From NCBI GenBank assembly GCA_002692965.1, contig NZNC01000003.1, forward strand, positions 1 to 64,000: a stretch of 64,000 nucleotides of DNA. The letters are read 5' to 3'. A model generated the notes under the pieces. It had not been told where the DNA came from, did not search any database, and saw only the letters and a list, made by a program, of their open reading frames with translations. Both the position numbers and the translations under genes were made by a program. How positions within the stretch are numbered: the first letter of the stretch is position 1; every line of letters begins with the position of its first letter. The DNA is from Haliea sp. (GTDB lineage Bacteria; Pseudomonadota; Gammaproteobacteria; Pseudomonadales; Halieaceae). Of the stretch, positions 44,803-59,737 are shown in pieces.

Positions 44803-45609
44803 ATGTCACCCGATGCGCCCACAACCGGAGAGACCCGGTCTCGCGGCCCGATTCCCCAGCACGTCGCCATCATCATGGACGGTAACAACCGCTGGGCGCG
44901 CCGCCAGGGCGTCAGCGGCCCCGCGGGTCACCGCGCCGGCGTGGAAGCGGTGCGCGGCGTATTGCGGGCCTGTCGCGATCACGGTGTTCGCGTACTCACC
45001 CTGTTTGCCTTCAGTAGCGAGAACTGGGGGCGCCCCCAGCACGAGGTGCGGGCTCTGCTCGCCCTCCTGTCACGCTATCTGCGCAACGAAGTGCGTCAGC
45101 TGCACACGGATAACGTACGGGTTCGCTTCATCGGCGAGCGGGGCCGCTTCAGCGATCGCCTGCAGCGGCTGATGACCCACGCCGAGCACCTGACCCTGGG
45201 CAACAGCGGGGCCACCATGGTGATTGCCGTTGACTACGGTGGCCGCTGGGACATTGCCCGGGCGGCGCGCACCCTGGCCGAGCGGGTGTCCCGTGGCGAG
45301 CTCGCGCCCGAGGATGTCGACGAGACGCGCCTCGGCGAGGCTATGTGCCTGAGCGACCTGCCCCCGCCCGATCTGTGCATTCGCACGGGGGGCGATGCCC
45401 GCATCAGCAATTTCATGCTCTGGCAGTTTGCCTACAGCGAGCTGTACTTCACGCCCGTGCTCTGGCCCGATTTCGGCGAGCTGGAGTTTGCCCGCGCCCT
45501 GGCGGATTACGCCCGCCGGGACCGCCGTTTTGGCCTTCGCGATCCGGAGGGTCGGCCCCCGTTTGGTGACTCTTCCGGCGGCCTGGTGTCCGGAGGCAGG
45601 GATGCTTAG
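44803..45609 (+). CDS. uppS: Undecaprenyl diphosphate synthase
   Basis: This 268-residue cis-prenyltransferase makes the lipid carrier precursor for peptidoglycan. It has HVAIIMDGNNRWARRQG with the catalytic Asp, FAFSSENWGRP, and the late DLCIRTGGDARISNFMLWQ with the isopentenyl-diphosphate-binding motif. ATG 44803 is preferred over the TTG at 44797. It overlaps cdsA by 8 bp. Confidence 0.96.
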   Translation: MSPDAPTTGETRSRGPIPQHVAIIMDGNNRWARRQGVSGPAGHRAGVEAVRGVLRACRDHGVRVLTLFAFSSENWGRPQHEVRALLALLSRYLRNEVRQLHTDNVRVRFIGERGRFSDRLQRLMTHAEHLTLGNSGATMVIAVDYGGRWDIARAARTLAERVSRGELAPEDVDETRLGEAMCLSDLPPPDLCIRTGGDARISNFMLWQFAYSELYFTPVLWPDFGELEFARALADYARRDRRFGLRDPEGRPPFGDSSGGLVSGGRDA

Positions 45610-46438
45610 GCAGCGGGTCTTCACGGCCCTGGCCCTGGCGGCACTGTTCCTCGGCTCCGTGCTGTTCCTGTCGCTGCCCACCCTGGCCCTGGGGCTGGCG
45701 GCGGTGATCGGTCTGGGCGGCTGGGAGTGGGGGCGCCTGGCGGGCTGGCAGTCGCTGGCGGCGCGGACAGGGTTTGTCGTCGCGCTGGCCCTGTGCATGC
45801 TGGGTCTCTACATTTACTGCGACCTCGGCAGCCGGCCGGCCCGCGGGCAGGTACAGCCGGTGCTGGGCCTGGCCTGTCTGTGGTGGTCCTTTGCGCTGCT
45901 CTGGGTCAAGAGTTACCCCGCCAGTGCGGTGTTCTGGCGCAGCCGCCTTGCCCGCAGCCTGATGGGCCTGCTGGTGCTCGCCTGCGCCTGGCTCGCGGCG
46001 GTATACCTGCTGAGCTTCCCCCGCGGCGGGCTGCTGCTGGTGGTCATGGTGATCATTGTTGCAGCGACGGACATCGGCGCCTACTTTGCCGGGACCCACT
46101 TCGGTCGCCACAAGCTGGCGGTGCGCGTCAGCCCCGCCAAGACCTGGGAGGGCTTTTGGGGGGGCATGACCTGCGCGCTGATCCTCGCGATCGCCCTGTG
46201 GTCGGGCATTCCGTCCCAGCTGGCCCACGTCAGCCTGGGGGCGGTGGTCACGGTGGTGCTCAGCACCGCGGTGGCCTCGGTGGTCGGCGATCTGACGGTG
46301 AGCATGGTCAAGCGCGAAAGCGGGGTCAAGGACAGCGGCGCCATGCTGCCGGGGCACGGTGGTGTGCTCGATCGCCTGGACAGCCTGTGCAGCGCGGCGC
46401 CGGTCTTTGCCCTTGGCCTGCTGCTGGCGGGGTGGTAG
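45602..46438 (+). CDS. cdsA: Phosphatidate cytidylyltransferase
   Basis: This 278-residue polytopic membrane enzyme forms CDP-diacylglycerol. About eight TM segments occur, with [16 protein letters not shown] and the C-terminal signature [14 protein letters not shown] 45602 follows GGAGGCAGG. The dxr gene starts immediately after its stop. Confidence 0.95.
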   Translation: MLRQRVFTALALAALFLGSVLFLSLPTLALGLAAVIGLGGWEWGRLAGWQSLAARTGFVVALALCMLGLYIYCDLGSRPARGQVQPVLGLACLWWSFALLWVKSYPASAVFWRSRLARSLMGLLVLACAWLAAVYLLSFPRGGLLLVVMVIIVAATDIGAYFAGTHFGRHKLAVRVSPAKTWEGFWGGMTCALILAIALWSGIPSQLAHVSLGAVVTVVLSTAVASVVGDLTVSMVKRESGVKDSGAMLPGHGGVLDRLDSLCSAAPVFALGLLLAGW

Positions 46439-46440
46439 CC

Positions 46441-47661
46441 GTGCCCGGACCGCGCAATATTGCCGTGCTTGGCAGTACCGGTTCGATCGGTGTCAGCACC
46501 CTCGACGTGATTGCCCGGCACCCGGATCGCTTCGCCGCCTGGGCGCTCTCCGCGCACCGCTCGGTCGATGCGCTGCTCGATCAGTGTCTGCGCTTTGCGC
46601 CGCGCTACGCGGTGATGACCGATGCCGATGCCGCGGAGCGCTTGCGCCAGCGTCTGCCTGCGGAGCTCGGTACCGAGGTGCTGGCGGGCGCCCAGGCCCT
46701 GGTTGAGGTGGCCGCCCACGCCGAGGTGGACAGTGTGATGGCGGCGGTGGTGGGGGCCGCCGGGCTGCCCTCGACCCTGGCGGCAGCTCGGGCCGGAAAG
46801 CGCCTGCTGCTGGCCAACAAGGAGTCGCTGGTCATGGCCGGCCACCTGTTGATGCAGGCGGCCCGGGACAGCGGCGCCCTGTTGCTGCCCATCGACAGTG
46901 AGCACAACGCCATTTTCCAGTGCCTGCCGGCCTGCGAGCGCGGCCTGCCGGGCCTCGCGGGTGTCGACAAGGTGCTGCTGACGGCCTCCGGCGGCCCCTT
47001 CCGCACCTGGTCGGCCGAGGCGATTGCCGCGGCGACCCCGGATCAGGCCTGTGCCCATCCCAACTGGTCCATGGGGCGCAAGATTTCCGTCGACTCGGCG
47101 ACCTTGATGAACAAGGGGCTCGAGTTGATCGAGGCCTGCTGGCTGTTCGACCTCCCTCCCGAGCGGGTCGAAATCGTGGTGCACCCCGAGAGCATTGTGC
47201 ACTCCCTGGTACAGTACGCCGATGGATCGGTGCTGGCACAGCTCGGCAACCCCGACATGCGCACCCCGATTGCCTACGGCCTCGCCTGGCCGGAGCGCAT
47301 CGACGCCGGGGTCGCGCCGCTGGATCTGGTCAGTCTGGCACGGTTGAATTTCGAGGCGCCGGACGAGACGCGCTTTCCCTGCCTGCGGCTGGCGCGCGAG
47401 GCCCTGGCCCTGGGGGGAACGGCCATGGCCATCTGCAATGCCGCCAACGAAGTCGCCGTGGAGGCCTTCCTGGCCGCGCGTATCGGCTTCGGCACCATCC
47501 CGCGTATCATTGAAGCCACCCTGGCCCGGGTGGCAGTCGAGGAACCCGTCTCGCTGGCCGTGGTCGAAGCTGCCGACGACCGCGCGCGGCATTGCGCGGC
47601 GGAGCTTGTGGGGCAACTGGTGAGTCGAAACGGCGCGGCCCGGGAGAGTACATGGATCTGA
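46441..47661 (+). CDS. dxr: 1-deoxy-D-xylulose-5-phosphate reductoisomerase
   Basis: This 406-residue MEP-pathway enzyme has NADPH loop [25 protein letters not shown], metal and substrate motifs [20 protein letters not shown] and [17 protein letters not shown]. The start is GTG 46441, 2 bases after the cdsA stop; GTG 46432 is an alternative. It overlaps rseP by 10 bp. Confidence 0.96.
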   Translation: MPGPRNIAVLGSTGSIGVSTLDVIARHPDRFAAWALSAHRSVDALLDQCLRFAPRYAVMTDADAAERLRQRLPAELGTEVLAGAQALVEVAAHAEVDSVMAAVVGAAGLPSTLAAARAGKRLLLANKESLVMAGHLLMQAARDSGALLLPIDSEHNAIFQCLPACERGLPGLAGVDKVLLTASGGPFRTWSAEAIAAATPDQACAHPNWSMGRKISVDSATLMNKGLELIEACWLFDLPPERVEIVVHPESIVHSLVQYADGSVLAQLGNPDMRTPIAYGLAWPERIDAGVAPLDLVSLARLNFEAPDETRFPCLRLAREALALGGTAMAICNAANEVAVEAFLAARIGFGTIPRIIEATLARVAVEEPVSLAVVEAADDRARHCAAELVGQLVSRNGAARESTWI

Positions 47662-49007
47662 TTCACACCCTGTTGGTGACCGTGGTCACGCTGGGCCTGT
47701 TGGTCGCGGTGCACGAGTTCGGTCACTTCTGGGTGGCCCGGCGCTGCGGTGTCAAGGTGCTGCGCTTCTCGATTGGCTTCGGCCCGGCCCTCTACACCTG
47801 GCACGATCGCCAGGGGACGGAGTACTGTATCGCCGCCATTCCCCTCGGCGGCTATGTGCGCATGCTCGACGAGCGTGAAGGCGAGGTGCCCGAGGCCGAA
47901 CTGGGGCGCGCCTTCAACCGCAAGCCGGTGCTGCAGCGCATTGCGGTGGTGGCCGCCGGCCCCCTGGCCAATTTCCTGCTCGCCATTGTCGCCTACTGGG
48001 CCCTGTTCATGGCCGGGGAGAGTGGCTACGCGCCGATAGTCGGCGAGGTGGAGCAGGGCTCGGTGGCGCACGTTGCCGGGCTGGAGCCGGGGCAGGAAAT
48101 CGTCGCCGTCGACGGCGAGGAAACGCCCACCTGGCAGGCGCTGAATTTCGCCCTGCTGGACCGCATTGGCGACACCGGCCCGATTCGCTTCACCGTGCGC
48201 TACCCCGGTTCCGACATGCTCTACGAATCCGAAGGCACCCTGCAGCGCTGGCTGGCGGGTGCCGAGGAGCCCGACCTGATGGCGGGCCTGGGGCTGGAAC
48301 TCTACCGCCCCGAGATCGTGCCGGTGCTGGGCGAGGTGCTGCCGGACAGCCCCGCCGAGCGCGCCGGCTTGCAGGCGGGCGACCGCATCCAGCGGGTCGA
48401 CGGCGAGCCGGTGGACCTGTGGGGCGAGCTGGTGGAGCGCGTCAGCGCGCGCCCCGGGGAGTCGCTGCGCCTGGAGGGCCTGCGGGACGGGCAGCCCTTT
48501 GCCGTGACCCTGGTGCCGGAGGCGGCGCAGAATGAAGGCGGGGAAACCGTCGGTCGCATCGGCGTCGCGGTGCAGTTGCCCGAGATGCCGGCGGAGATGA
48601 TTCGCCAGTTTCAACGCGGCCCGGTGGAGTCGCTGGTAGCCGGTGTCGACCGCACCGCGGAGCTGGTGGCCTTCACCCTGAACTCGATCAAGAAGATGTT
48701 GCAGGGCCTCATCTCGCCAAAAAACTTGAGCGGTCCTATTACCATTGCTAAAGTGGCGTCCGCTTCGGCCAAGTCAGGTCTCGAGGCCTGGGTGGGCTTC
48801 CTGGCGCTGCTCAGCGTCAGCCTGGGTGTGCTGAATCTGCTGCCGATACCGGTGCTGGACGGCGGGCACCTGCTGTACTACACGGTGGAGCTGCTGGCCG
48901 GTCGCCCGGTGCCGGAAAAGGTGCAGGTGCTGGGCTACCAGGTGGGCCTGTTCCTGATCCTGGGAATCATGATGCTTGCCCTGTATAACGATTTCATGCG
49001 CCTGTGA
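47652..49007 (+). CDS. rseP: Site-2 metalloprotease RseP
   Basis: This 451-residue inner-membrane zinc protease cleaves the anti-sigma factor RseA in the envelope stress response. HEFGH (21-25) is the zinc motif, two PDZ domains lie in the middle, and LDGGHLLYY with the third ligand is near the C-terminus within a TM segment. ATG 47652 follows GGGAG. Confidence 0.96.
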   Translation: MDLIHTLLVTVVTLGLLVAVHEFGHFWVARRCGVKVLRFSIGFGPALYTWHDRQGTEYCIAAIPLGGYVRMLDEREGEVPEAELGRAFNRKPVLQRIAVVAAGPLANFLLAIVAYWALFMAGESGYAPIVGEVEQGSVAHVAGLEPGQEIVAVDGEETPTWQALNFALLDRIGDTGPIRFTVRYPGSDMLYESEGTLQRWLAGAEEPDLMAGLGLELYRPEIVPVLGEVLPDSPAERAGLQAGDRIQRVDGEPVDLWGELVERVSARPGESLRLEGLRDGQPFAVTLVPEAAQNEGGETVGRIGVAVQLPEMPAEMIRQFQRGPVESLVAGVDRTAELVAFTLNSIKKMLQGLISPKNLSGPITIAKVASASAKSGLEAWVGFLALLSVSLGVLNLLPIPVLDGGHLLYYTVELLAGRPVPEKVQVLGYQVGLFLILGIMMLALYNDFMRL

Positions 49008-49074
49008 TCTGCGCAGGCCCCGGACAATTCATGGAAACGCCTGCGTCAGGGCCTGGACGGTGACAGAGACTATT

Positions 49075-51672
49075 GTGAGCAAACGCATTACCCGCCTGCT
49101 GACGGCATTCGTGCTGGTCTGCGCCCCCCACGTGTTCGGCCAGAACGCTACCTTCATTGTGTCGGATATCCGCGTGGAGGGCCTGCAGCGCATCTCCCCG
49201 GGCTCCGTCTTTGCCGCCATGCCGCTGGCAGTGGGGGACCTGGTCAACCAGGACGCCCTGCGCGCGGCCGCCCGCAGCCTCTTCACTACCGGCAATTTCG
49301 ACGATATCCGCATCGGCCGGGATGGCAACGTGCTGGTGATCGTGGTGGCCGAGCGCCCGAGCATCAGCGAGATCAATATCGAGGGCAACAAGGCCATCGA
49401 GACCGAGGCTCTGCTGGAAGGGCTCAAGGGTGCCGGCCTGTCCGTGGGGCAGGTATTCCAGCGCTCCACCCTGGAGGGCATGCAGCTCGAGCTGCAGCGG
49501 CAATACGTGCAACAGGGCCGCTACGACGCCAATATCGAGACCGAGGTGCTGCCGGAGCCGCGCAACCGCGTGGCCATCAATATCGAGGTGGACGAGGGTA
49601 CGGTTGCCGCCATCAAGCACATCAATATCGTCGGCAACGAGGTCTATGACGACGAGGAGCTGACCGATCTGTTCGCGCTGAAGACCACCGGCTGGTTTTC
49701 CTTTTTCACCAACGACGACAAGTACAGCCGCGAGAAGCTCACCGGCGATCTGGAGACCCTGACCTCCTGGTACATGGACCGGGGTTACCTGCAGTTCAAT
49801 ATCGACTCCACCCAGGTTTCGGTTTCCCCCGACAAGCGGGAGGTCTTCATCACCGCCAATGTCACTGAAGGCGAGAAGTTCACCGTCGGCGAGGTGGGGC
49901 TCTCGGGGGACCTGGTGCTCGACGAGGAAGACCTGCGTCGCTACATCCTGGTGTCCGAGGGGCAGACCTTCTCCCAGCAGCTGGTCACCTCCACCGAGGA
50001 ATTCATGACCCGTCGCCTGGGCAACGAGGGCTACAATTTCGCCAAGGTTTCCGGGATTCCGGAAATCAACGAGGACGATCAGACCGTCGCCCTCAAGTTC
50101 TTCGTCGACCCGGGCAAGCGCACCTACGTCCGCCGTATCAGCTTCCAGGGCAACCAGAAGACCGCCGATGAAGTGCTGCGTCGCGAGATGCGCCAGATGG
50201 AGAGTGCACCGGCTTCCCAGTCCTCCATCGAACAGTCGCGTATCCGCCTCGAGCGCCTGGGCTACTTCAGCAAGGCCAGCGTGGAGACCCCGGAGGTGCC
50301 GGGGCACGACGACTTGATCGACGTCGATTTCACCGTCGAGGAGCAGTCCTCCGGCAGTATCGGTGCCAGCTTCGGCTACGCCCAGGATGCCGGCTTCATC
50401 TTCGGCCTCAACCTGCAGCAGAACAATTTCCTGGGCACCGGGCGCCAGGTCGGTATCGGTCTCAACTCCTCCCGCTACCAGGACCTGTACAGCTTCTCCT
50501 ACACCAATCCCTACTATACCGAGGACGGTGTTAGCCGCGGCTTCTCGCTCTACTATCGCGCCACCGACCTGTCGGAGATCAACGTTGCCCGTTACACCAC
50601 CGATACTATCGGCAGCACCCTGAACTTCGGCTATCCGATCAGCGAAACCCAGCGTCTGGGCTTCAGCTTCGGGGTGTCGAATACCGAGATCCAGGCCGGC
50701 CGCTTCGCCGTGCAGGAGATCAAGGGCAGCCCGCGCCTGGTCGAAGGGGTGGACAACTACTACGTCAGCACGCGGCTGGAGGACGGCAGCTACAGCGGCC
50801 CCGAGGAACTGCGCCCGATCAGCGAGCTGTCGGACAGCGCCCTGACCTTCCCCGAGCAGCCGGGTTTCCTGGATCTCTATGGCGACGAGTTCCTCAACTG
50901 GACCGCGAGTGCCAGCTGGAACCAGTCCACCCTCAACCGCGGCATCCTGGCCAATCGCGGCGCTTCGCAGTCGGTGGTCTTCGAGGTGGCGGTGCCGGGT
51001 TCGGATACCGAGTTCTACAAGCTGACCTACCGCGGCGAGATCTTCTTCCCCATTTACAACGAGTGGACCCTGCGCCTGCGCACGGAGCTGGGCTACGGCG
51101 ACGGCTACGGCAATGCCGACCAGCTGCCCTTCTACGAGCACTTCTACGCCGGGGGCTTCGGGTCGGTGCGCGGCTTCGAGAGCAACACCCTGGGGCCGCG
51201 CTCCACGCCGCCGGAGCTGTACAGCGTCAATCAGCCGGTGACCGAAGTCGACGAGGACGGCAACCCGGTGCGTCGCGGCGGCGAAGACGGTCGTCAGTTC
51301 GGCTACCTGCTCGACCCGGAGACCGGCAAGCTGGTGGTGAATACCCTCGACGACGACCCCGACCCCTTCGGTGGCAACGTGGTGGTGGAAGGCAGCGCCG
51401 AGCTGCTGTTCCCGCTGCCCTTCATCAAGGATCGCAGCAAACTGCGTTCGGCCTTCTTTGTCGACGCCGGTAACGTGTTCAATACCAACTGTGCCCGGAA
51501 CCAGATCAACTGTTTCGATGTCGATGCCAGTGAGTTGCGTTATTCGGCGGGTATTGGCGTCACCTGGATTACCGGCTTCGGGCCGATGACCTTCAGTCTG
51601 GCCAAGCCCCTGAATGCCTCCGAGGATGACGAGGAGGAAGTCTTCCAGTTCAGCCTTGGCCGCGGCTTCTGA
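49075..51672 (+). CDS. bamA: Outer membrane protein assembly factor BamA
   Basis: This 865-residue protein has a signal peptide (LLTAFVLVCAPHVFGQ), five POTRA domains beginning FIVSDIRVEGLQRISPG, and a 16-strand barrel with the conserved loop-6 motif GSVRGFE and C-terminal FSLGRGF. The segment after VRGFE (about 51181-51372) is long and acidic compared with E. coli BamA. GTG 49075 is chosen for the signal peptide; GTG 49060 is in frame. It follows rseP as usual. Confidence 0.96.
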   Translation: MSKRITRLLTAFVLVCAPHVFGQNATFIVSDIRVEGLQRISPGSVFAAMPLAVGDLVNQDALRAAARSLFTTGNFDDIRIGRDGNVLVIVVAERPSISEINIEGNKAIETEALLEGLKGAGLSVGQVFQRSTLEGMQLELQRQYVQQGRYDANIETEVLPEPRNRVAINIEVDEGTVAAIKHINIVGNEVYDDEELTDLFALKTTGWFSFFTNDDKYSREKLTGDLETLTSWYMDRGYLQFNIDSTQVSVSPDKREVFITANVTEGEKFTVGEVGLSGDLVLDEEDLRRYILVSEGQTFSQQLVTSTEEFMTRRLGNEGYNFAKVSGIPEINEDDQTVALKFFVDPGKRTYVRRISFQGNQKTADEVLRREMRQMESAPASQSSIEQSRIRLERLGYFSKASVETPEVPGHDDLIDVDFTVEEQSSGSIGASFGYAQDAGFIFGLNLQQNNFLGTGRQVGIGLNSSRYQDLYSFSYTNPYYTEDGVSRGFSLYYRATDLSEINVARYTTDTIGSTLNFGYPISETQRLGFSFGVSNTEIQAGRFAVQEIKGSPRLVEGVDNYYVSTRLEDGSYSGPEELRPISELSDSALTFPEQPGFLDLYGDEFLNWTASASWNQSTLNRGILANRGASQSVVFEVAVPGSDTEFYKLTYRGEIFFPIYNEWTLRLRTELGYGDGYGNADQLPFYEHFYAGGFGSVRGFESNTLGPRSTPPELYSVNQPVTEVDEDGNPVRRGGEDGRQFGYLLDPETGKLVVNTLDDDPDPFGGNVVVEGSAELLFPLPFIKDRSKLRSAFFVDAGNVFNTNCARNQINCFDVDASELRYSAGIGVTWITGFGPMTFSLAKPLNASEDDEEEVFQFSLGRGF

Positions 51673-51703
51673 TTTTTACATTCATCACTCTCTGGAGAAA
51701 ACC

Positions 51704-52228
51704 GTGTCAATGTCCAAACTGATTCAAGCACTGCTCGTTACCGTGGCGCTGGCCATGCCGTCCCTGGGTTGGGCCCAGGGCAAGATCGCGGTGGTCAATC
51801 TGGAACAGGCTATCCTGCAGACCGATTTCGCCCAGAAGCGTCTCAATGAAGCGCGCAATCGCGAAGACTACAAGTCCGACAAGGCCGAGTTTGACCGCCT
51901 CAAGGAAGAATTTGACAGCATGGTGCAGCAGTTCCAGAAGGACGCTGCCGTGATGAGCCAGGAACAGCAGCAGGACGCGCGGCGCAAGCTGTCCAGCAAG
52001 CAGGCTGACCTGGAGCACGTGGCGGGCAAGCTGCAGAGCGCCGAGCAGGAAGTCGGTCAGGCACTGCTGCAGGAAATGTCGCCGCGGGTCCAGGAAGTCC
52101 TGCAGGACCTGATCAGCACCGAGGGCATCGGCCTGCTGCTCCAGCGGGGCTCCGTGATCCACGCCGACGCCGGCTACAGCATCACCGCCAAGGTAACCGA
52201 CAAGCTCAATCAGGCCTTTGCCGACTGA
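51704..52228 (+). CDS. skp: Periplasmic chaperone Skp (OmpH)
   Basis: This 174-residue trimeric chaperone for outer-membrane proteins has signal peptide [16 protein letters not shown] and a coiled-coil body rich in Gln/Lys/Glu ([20 protein letters not shown]). GTG 51704 is 6 bases after GGAGAA; ATG 51710 is the alternative. Between bamA and lpxD as in most gammaproteobacteria. Confidence 0.93.
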   Translation: MSMSKLIQALLVTVALAMPSLGWAQGKIAVVNLEQAILQTDFAQKRLNEARNREDYKSDKAEFDRLKEEFDSMVQQFQKDAAVMSQEQQQDARRKLSSKQADLEHVAGKLQSAEQEVGQALLQEMSPRVQEVLQDLISTEGIGLLLQRGSVIHADAGYSITAKVTDKLNQAFAD

Positions 52229-53249
52229 ACAGGCCGTGCTGACCCTCGGAGCACTGGCAGAAGAGCTGGGCGTTACGCTGCGCGGTGATCCCGGGCAGGC
52301 CATCACGGGGATGGCCACGCTGGCCAGCGCCGGGCCGCAGCAGGTTTCCTTCCTGGCCAACCGCCGCTACCTGCCACAGCTGCGGCATACCCGTGCCGCG
52401 GCCGTCATTCTGCGCCCGGATATGGCCGCCGAGTGCCCGGTGGCCAGTCTCGAGGCTTCAGATCCCTACCTGGCCTTCGCCCGCGCCAGTGCGCTGTTCA
52501 TCACGGCGCCGCGGGCGGAGAGCGGGGTTCACCCGAGCGCCGTGGTGGCGGCTGACGCCGAAGTCCACCCCACTGCCAGTATCGGTCCCCTGGCGGTGAT
52601 CGGTGCGCGGGCCCGAATCGGGGCAGGGGTGGTGATCGGCGCCCACTGTCACGTCGGGGCGCGCTGCGTGATCGGGGAGGGCAGTCAGCTGCACCCCGCG
52701 GTGGTGCTCTACCACGATGTCAAACTGGGCAAGCGCTGTACGGTACACAGCCAGGCGGTACTGGGCGCGGACGGCTTCGGCTTTGCGCCGGGCCGCGGGG
52801 GCTGGGAAAAGATCCACCAGCTCGGCGGCGTGACCCTGGGTGACGGTGTCGAGGTGGGCGCGTGTACCACCATTGATCGCGGTGCCCTGGAGGATACTGT
52901 GCTCGAGGACGGCGTAATCGTCGACAACCTGGTGCAGATCGCCCACAACTGTCACATTGGAAAAAATACCGCGATCGCCGGTTGCACCGGTCTGGCCGGA
53001 AGCACGATCATAGGCGCCAATTGCACACTCGCTGGCGGTGTGGGAGTGGTGGGCCACGTGGAGATCTGCGACAACGTCCACATCACGGGCATGACCATGG
53101 TGACCCGGTCGATCACCGAGCCAGGCTCCTATTCCTCCGGCACACCCATGTCGGATACTCGCGACTGGAAGCGCAATGCCGTGCGCTTTGCCCAACTCGA
53201 TCGCATCCAGAAGCGGCTCGCCGCGCTGGAGAAATCTCACAAGTCCTGA
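52218..53249 (+). CDS. lpxD: UDP-3-O-acylglucosamine N-acyltransferase
   Basis: This 343-residue third enzyme of lipid A synthesis has an N-terminal uridine-binding domain, a left-handed beta-helix of hexapeptide repeats, and the catalytic-His region [14 protein letters not shown]. The C-terminal helix ends in [14 protein letters not shown] 52218 lies inside the end of skp; GTG 52236 is a possible alternative. Confidence 0.95.
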   Translation: MPTEQAVLTLGALAEELGVTLRGDPGQAITGMATLASAGPQQVSFLANRRYLPQLRHTRAAAVILRPDMAAECPVASLEASDPYLAFARASALFITAPRAESGVHPSAVVAADAEVHPTASIGPLAVIGARARIGAGVVIGAHCHVGARCVIGEGSQLHPAVVLYHDVKLGKRCTVHSQAVLGADGFGFAPGRGGWEKIHQLGGVTLGDGVEVGACTTIDRGALEDTVLEDGVIVDNLVQIAHNCHIGKNTAIAGCTGLAGSTIIGANCTLAGGVGVVGHVEICDNVHITGMTMVTRSITEPGSYSSGTPMSDTRDWKRNAVRFAQLDRIQKRLAALEKSHKS

Positions 53250-53273
53250 AATCTTTACCGGGGGAATCTCACG

Positions 53274-53708
53274 TTGTTGATGGACATTTCTGAAATTCGC
53301 AAGTACCTGCCACACCGCTATCCCTTCCTGCTGGTGGACCGGGTGCTGGAACTCAACCTGGGCGAGTCCATCGTGGCGTGCAAGAACCTGACCATCAACG
53401 AGCCTTTTTTCGACGGTCATTTCCCCGAACAGCCGGTTTTCCCCGGTGTATTGTTGCTGGAGGCCATGGCCCAGGCCGCGGGCATCCTCGGTTTCAAATC
53501 CCTCGACAAGACCCCGGCCGACGGTTCCATGTACTACCTGGTAGGCGCCGATGACCTGCGCTTCAAGCGTCCCTGCGTCCCCGGCGATCAGATCATGCTG
53601 CGCGCATCGATCATTTCCGACCGGCGCGGCATCTGGAAGTTTGCCGTGAGCTCCGATGTCGATGGCGAGCGTTGCGCCTCGGCCACCATTCTCTGTGCAG
53701 ATCGCTGA
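53274..53708 (+). CDS. fabZ: 3-hydroxyacyl-ACP dehydratase FabZ
   Basis: This hot-dog-fold enzyme of about 144 residues acts in fatty acid synthesis. It has [17 protein letters not shown], catalytic H49 in FDGHFP and E63 in [10 protein letters not shown]. Start codons TTG 53274, TTG 53277 and ATG 53280 are consecutive; the GGGGGAA at 53260-53266 fits 53274 best. Sits between lpxD and lpxA as is usual. Confidence 0.95.
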   Translation: MLMDISEIRKYLPHRYPFLLVDRVLELNLGESIVACKNLTINEPFFDGHFPEQPVFPGVLLLEAMAQAAGILGFKSLDKTPADGSMYYLVGADDLRFKRPCVPGDQIMLRASIISDRRGIWKFAVSSDVDGERCASATILCADR

Positions 53709-53711
53709 GAC

Positions 53712-54482
53712 ATGATTCACAGCCAGGCCATTGTCGATCCTGCCGCCCGGCTCGCGCCGGATGTGGAAGTCGGGCCCTGGAGCCTGATCGGGCCCGATGT
53801 GGAAATCGGCCCGGGCTGTCGCATCGAGTCCCACGTGGTGATCAAGGGACCGACAAGCATCGGCGCGGGCAATCACATCTACCAGTTTTCCACCATCGGT
53901 GAGGCGACGCCAGACCTCAAATACCGCAATGAACCCACGCGGCTGGTGATCGGCGACAACAACATTATCCGCGAGAATGTGACCATTCATCGCGGCACCG
54001 TGCAGGACCGCGCAGAGACCACGATCGGCAGCAACAACCTGATCATGGCCTACGTGCATATCGGCCACGACTCGGTGGTGGGTAACCACACCATCCTGGT
54101 CAACAACGTGGCCCTGGCCGGTCATGTGCATGTGGGTGACTGGGCGATTCTCAGTGGCTACACCCTGGTGCATCAGTTCTGCAAGATCGGCGCCCACAGC
54201 TTCAGCGGCATGGGCACGGCGATCGGCAAGGATGTGCCCGCCTACGTCACCGTCAGTGGCGCCCCGGCCGAGGCCAAGACCATCAATACCGAGGGACTGC
54301 GCCGCCGCGGCTTTTCGCAGGAGGCGATCAACCAGCTGCGCCGCGCCTTCAAGATTGTCTATCGCCAGGGCCTGACCCTGGAGCTGGCGCTGGAACGGCT
54401 CGACACCATGCTGCGGGAGACCCCGGAGGTGAAGGTGCTGATCGACTCCATACGCGCCTCGGAGCGCGGTATCGTCCGCTAG
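53712..54482 (+). CDS. lpxA: UDP-N-acetylglucosamine acyltransferase
   Basis: This 256-residue first enzyme of lipid A synthesis is a beta-helix of hexapeptide repeats. The catalytic His is H119 in YVHIGHDSVVG. The C-terminal helical domain ends with VLIDSIRASERGIVR. It starts 3 bases after the fabZ stop and shares one base with lpxB. Confidence 0.96.
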   Translation: MIHSQAIVDPAARLAPDVEVGPWSLIGPDVEIGPGCRIESHVVIKGPTSIGAGNHIYQFSTIGEATPDLKYRNEPTRLVIGDNNIIRENVTIHRGTVQDRAETTIGSNNLIMAYVHIGHDSVVGNHTILVNNVALAGHVHVGDWAILSGYTLVHQFCKIGAHSFSGMGTAIGKDVPAYVTVSGAPAEAKTINTEGLRRRGFSQEAINQLRRAFKIVYRQGLTLELALERLDTMLRETPEVKVLIDSIRASERGIVR

Positions 54483-55633
54483 TGTCCCGGCCGCTGCGTA
54501 TCGGCATGCTGGCAGGGGAGGCATCCGGGGACATTCTCGGCTCCCGCGTCCTGCGTGCCCTCAGGCAACACTACCCGGACCTCCAGGCCGAAGGCATCGG
54601 CGGGCCGCTGATGCAGGCCGAGGGTTTCCACAGCCTGTGGCCGATGGAGCGCCTGTCGGTGATGGGCTTCGTCGAACCCCTGAAGCGCTTGCCGGAACTG
54701 CTCGGCATTCGCCGCGGCCTCTACCGGCATTTTCGCGACAATCCGCCGGACATCTTTCTCGGTATCGACTCACCGGACTTTGTGCTCGCCCTCGAAGGCC
54801 GCCTGCGGGCGTTGGGTATCCCCACTGCACACCTGGTCAGCCCCTCAGTCTGGGCCTGGCGCCAGGGGCGTATCAAGCGCATCCGCCGTTCGGTGGACCA
54901 CATGCTCTGCCTGTTCCCCTTCGAGACCGGCATTTACCGGGAGAACGGTGTGCCCGCCACTTGCGTGGGGCACCCGCTGGCGGAAGAAATCGAGCCCGAA
55001 CAGGACCGGGCGGCGCTGCGCCGGGCGCTGGGCCTGCCCGAGACCGGGCGACTGGTGGCACTGCTGCCGGGGAGTCGCCGCGGCGAGGTCGAGCTGCTGG
55101 GGCCGCTGTTCCTGGATGCCGCCCGCGCGCTGCAGCAGCGCCTGCCCGACCTGCACTGGGTAATTCCCGCGGCGGGCCCCGAGCGCCGGGCGCAGCTGGC
55201 CGCCCTGCTGGAGGACGCCGGGGGGCTCGACTGCTCGCTGCTCTCCGGGCAGTCCCGGGAGGCCATGGCCGCCGCTGACGCCGTGTTGCTGGCCTCGGGT
55301 ACCGCGACCCTCGAGGCCTGTCTGCTGCAGCGCCCGATGGTGGTTGCCTATCGCATGGCGCCCTTGTCCTGGGCACTGGTGTCGCGCCTGGTGCGCAGCC
55401 CCTTTGCCGCCCTGCCGAACATTCTCGCCGGCCGCGCCCTGGTGCCGGAACTGTTGCAGGCGGATGCGACGCCGGCGGCACTCGCCGATGCCCTGGAAGG
55501 CCTGCTGGAACAGCCCGCGACCCGCGAGTCCCAGGTGGCTGGCCTGGCGAGCATCCGCGACAGCCTGGCGCTGGGCTTTGCCGAACGCTGTGTGGAAGCC
55601 CTGCAGACCCTGCTGCCGGGCGAGGGCGGTTGA
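54482..55633 (+). CDS. lpxB: Lipid-A-disaccharide synthase
   Basis: This 383-residue glycosyltransferase (family 19) joins UDP-2,3-diacylglucosamine and lipid X. It has [28 protein letters not shown]-like [26 protein letters not shown] and [16 protein letters not shown] 54482 shares a base with the lpxA stop; the stop overlaps the rnhB ATG. Confidence 0.95.
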   Translation: MSRPLRIGMLAGEASGDILGSRVLRALRQHYPDLQAEGIGGPLMQAEGFHSLWPMERLSVMGFVEPLKRLPELLGIRRGLYRHFRDNPPDIFLGIDSPDFVLALEGRLRALGIPTAHLVSPSVWAWRQGRIKRIRRSVDHMLCLFPFETGIYRENGVPATCVGHPLAEEIEPEQDRAALRRALGLPETGRLVALLPGSRRGEVELLGPLFLDAARALQQRLPDLHWVIPAAGPERRAQLAALLEDAGGLDCSLLSGQSREAMAAADAVLLASGTATLEACLLQRPMVVAYRMAPLSWALVSRLVRSPFAALPNILAGRALVPELLQADATPAALADALEGLLEQPATRESQVAGLASIRDSLALGFAERCVEALQTLLPGEGG

Positions 55634-56238
55634 TGGACCTGTTTGAACTGGATATCGAGGCGCCCGGCACGGCCGGTGTGGACGAGGCCGGCCGCGGCCC
55701 CCTGGCCGGGGATGTCGTGGCGGCCGCCGTCATCCTCGACCCGGCGCAGCCGATTGCCGGCCTGCGCGATTCCAAGCGCCTGAGCGCGAAGCGCCGCGAG
55801 GCCCTGGCCGCTGACATCCGCGAGCGCGCGTTGGCCTGGTGTGTGGCGCGCGCCTCGGTGGCGGAAATCGATACCCTGAACATCCTCCAGGCCAGCCTGC
55901 TGGCGATGCACCGGGCGGTGCAGGGGCTGGCGGTGACACCCAGTCAGGTGCTGGTCGACGGTAACCGGTTGCCGCGCTGGGACTATGTGTCCGAGGCGAT
56001 CGTCAAGGGTGACGACCGCGTGCCGGCGATTGCCGCCGCCTCCATTCTGGCCAAGGTGCAGCGGGACGCGGACTTGCTGGCCCTCGAGGCCGACTGGCCC
56101 GGCTACGGTTTCGCCGCCCACAAGGGCTACCCCACGGCGGCCCATCTCGAGGCGCTGCGGCGTCTGGGGGTCACCCCGGTGCACCGGCGCAGCTTCGCCC
56201 CGGTGCGCGCCCTGTTGTCCGACGCTGCCGAGGGGTAA
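55633..56238 (+). CDS. rnhB: Ribonuclease HII
   Basis: This 201-residue type 2 RNase H removes ribonucleotides from DNA. It has [19 protein letters not shown] with the DE catalytic pair, [15 protein letters not shown], and the [20 protein letters not shown] core with another catalytic Asp. ATG 55633 overlaps the lpxB stop. Confidence 0.95.
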   Translation: MDLFELDIEAPGTAGVDEAGRGPLAGDVVAAAVILDPAQPIAGLRDSKRLSAKRREALAADIRERALAWCVARASVAEIDTLNILQASLLAMHRAVQGLAVTPSQVLVDGNRLPRWDYVSEAIVKGDDRVPAIAAASILAKVQRDADLLALEADWPGYGFAAHKGYPTAAHLEALRRLGVTPVHRRSFAPVRALLSDAAEG

Positions 56239-56248
56239 ACTCCACGCC

Positions 56249-59737
<3,489 letters not shown>

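Noticed and set aside
48994-51141. Open frame of about 715 codons antisense to bamA
   Set aside because: Shadow of bamA codon usage; no motifs and no plausible start context.
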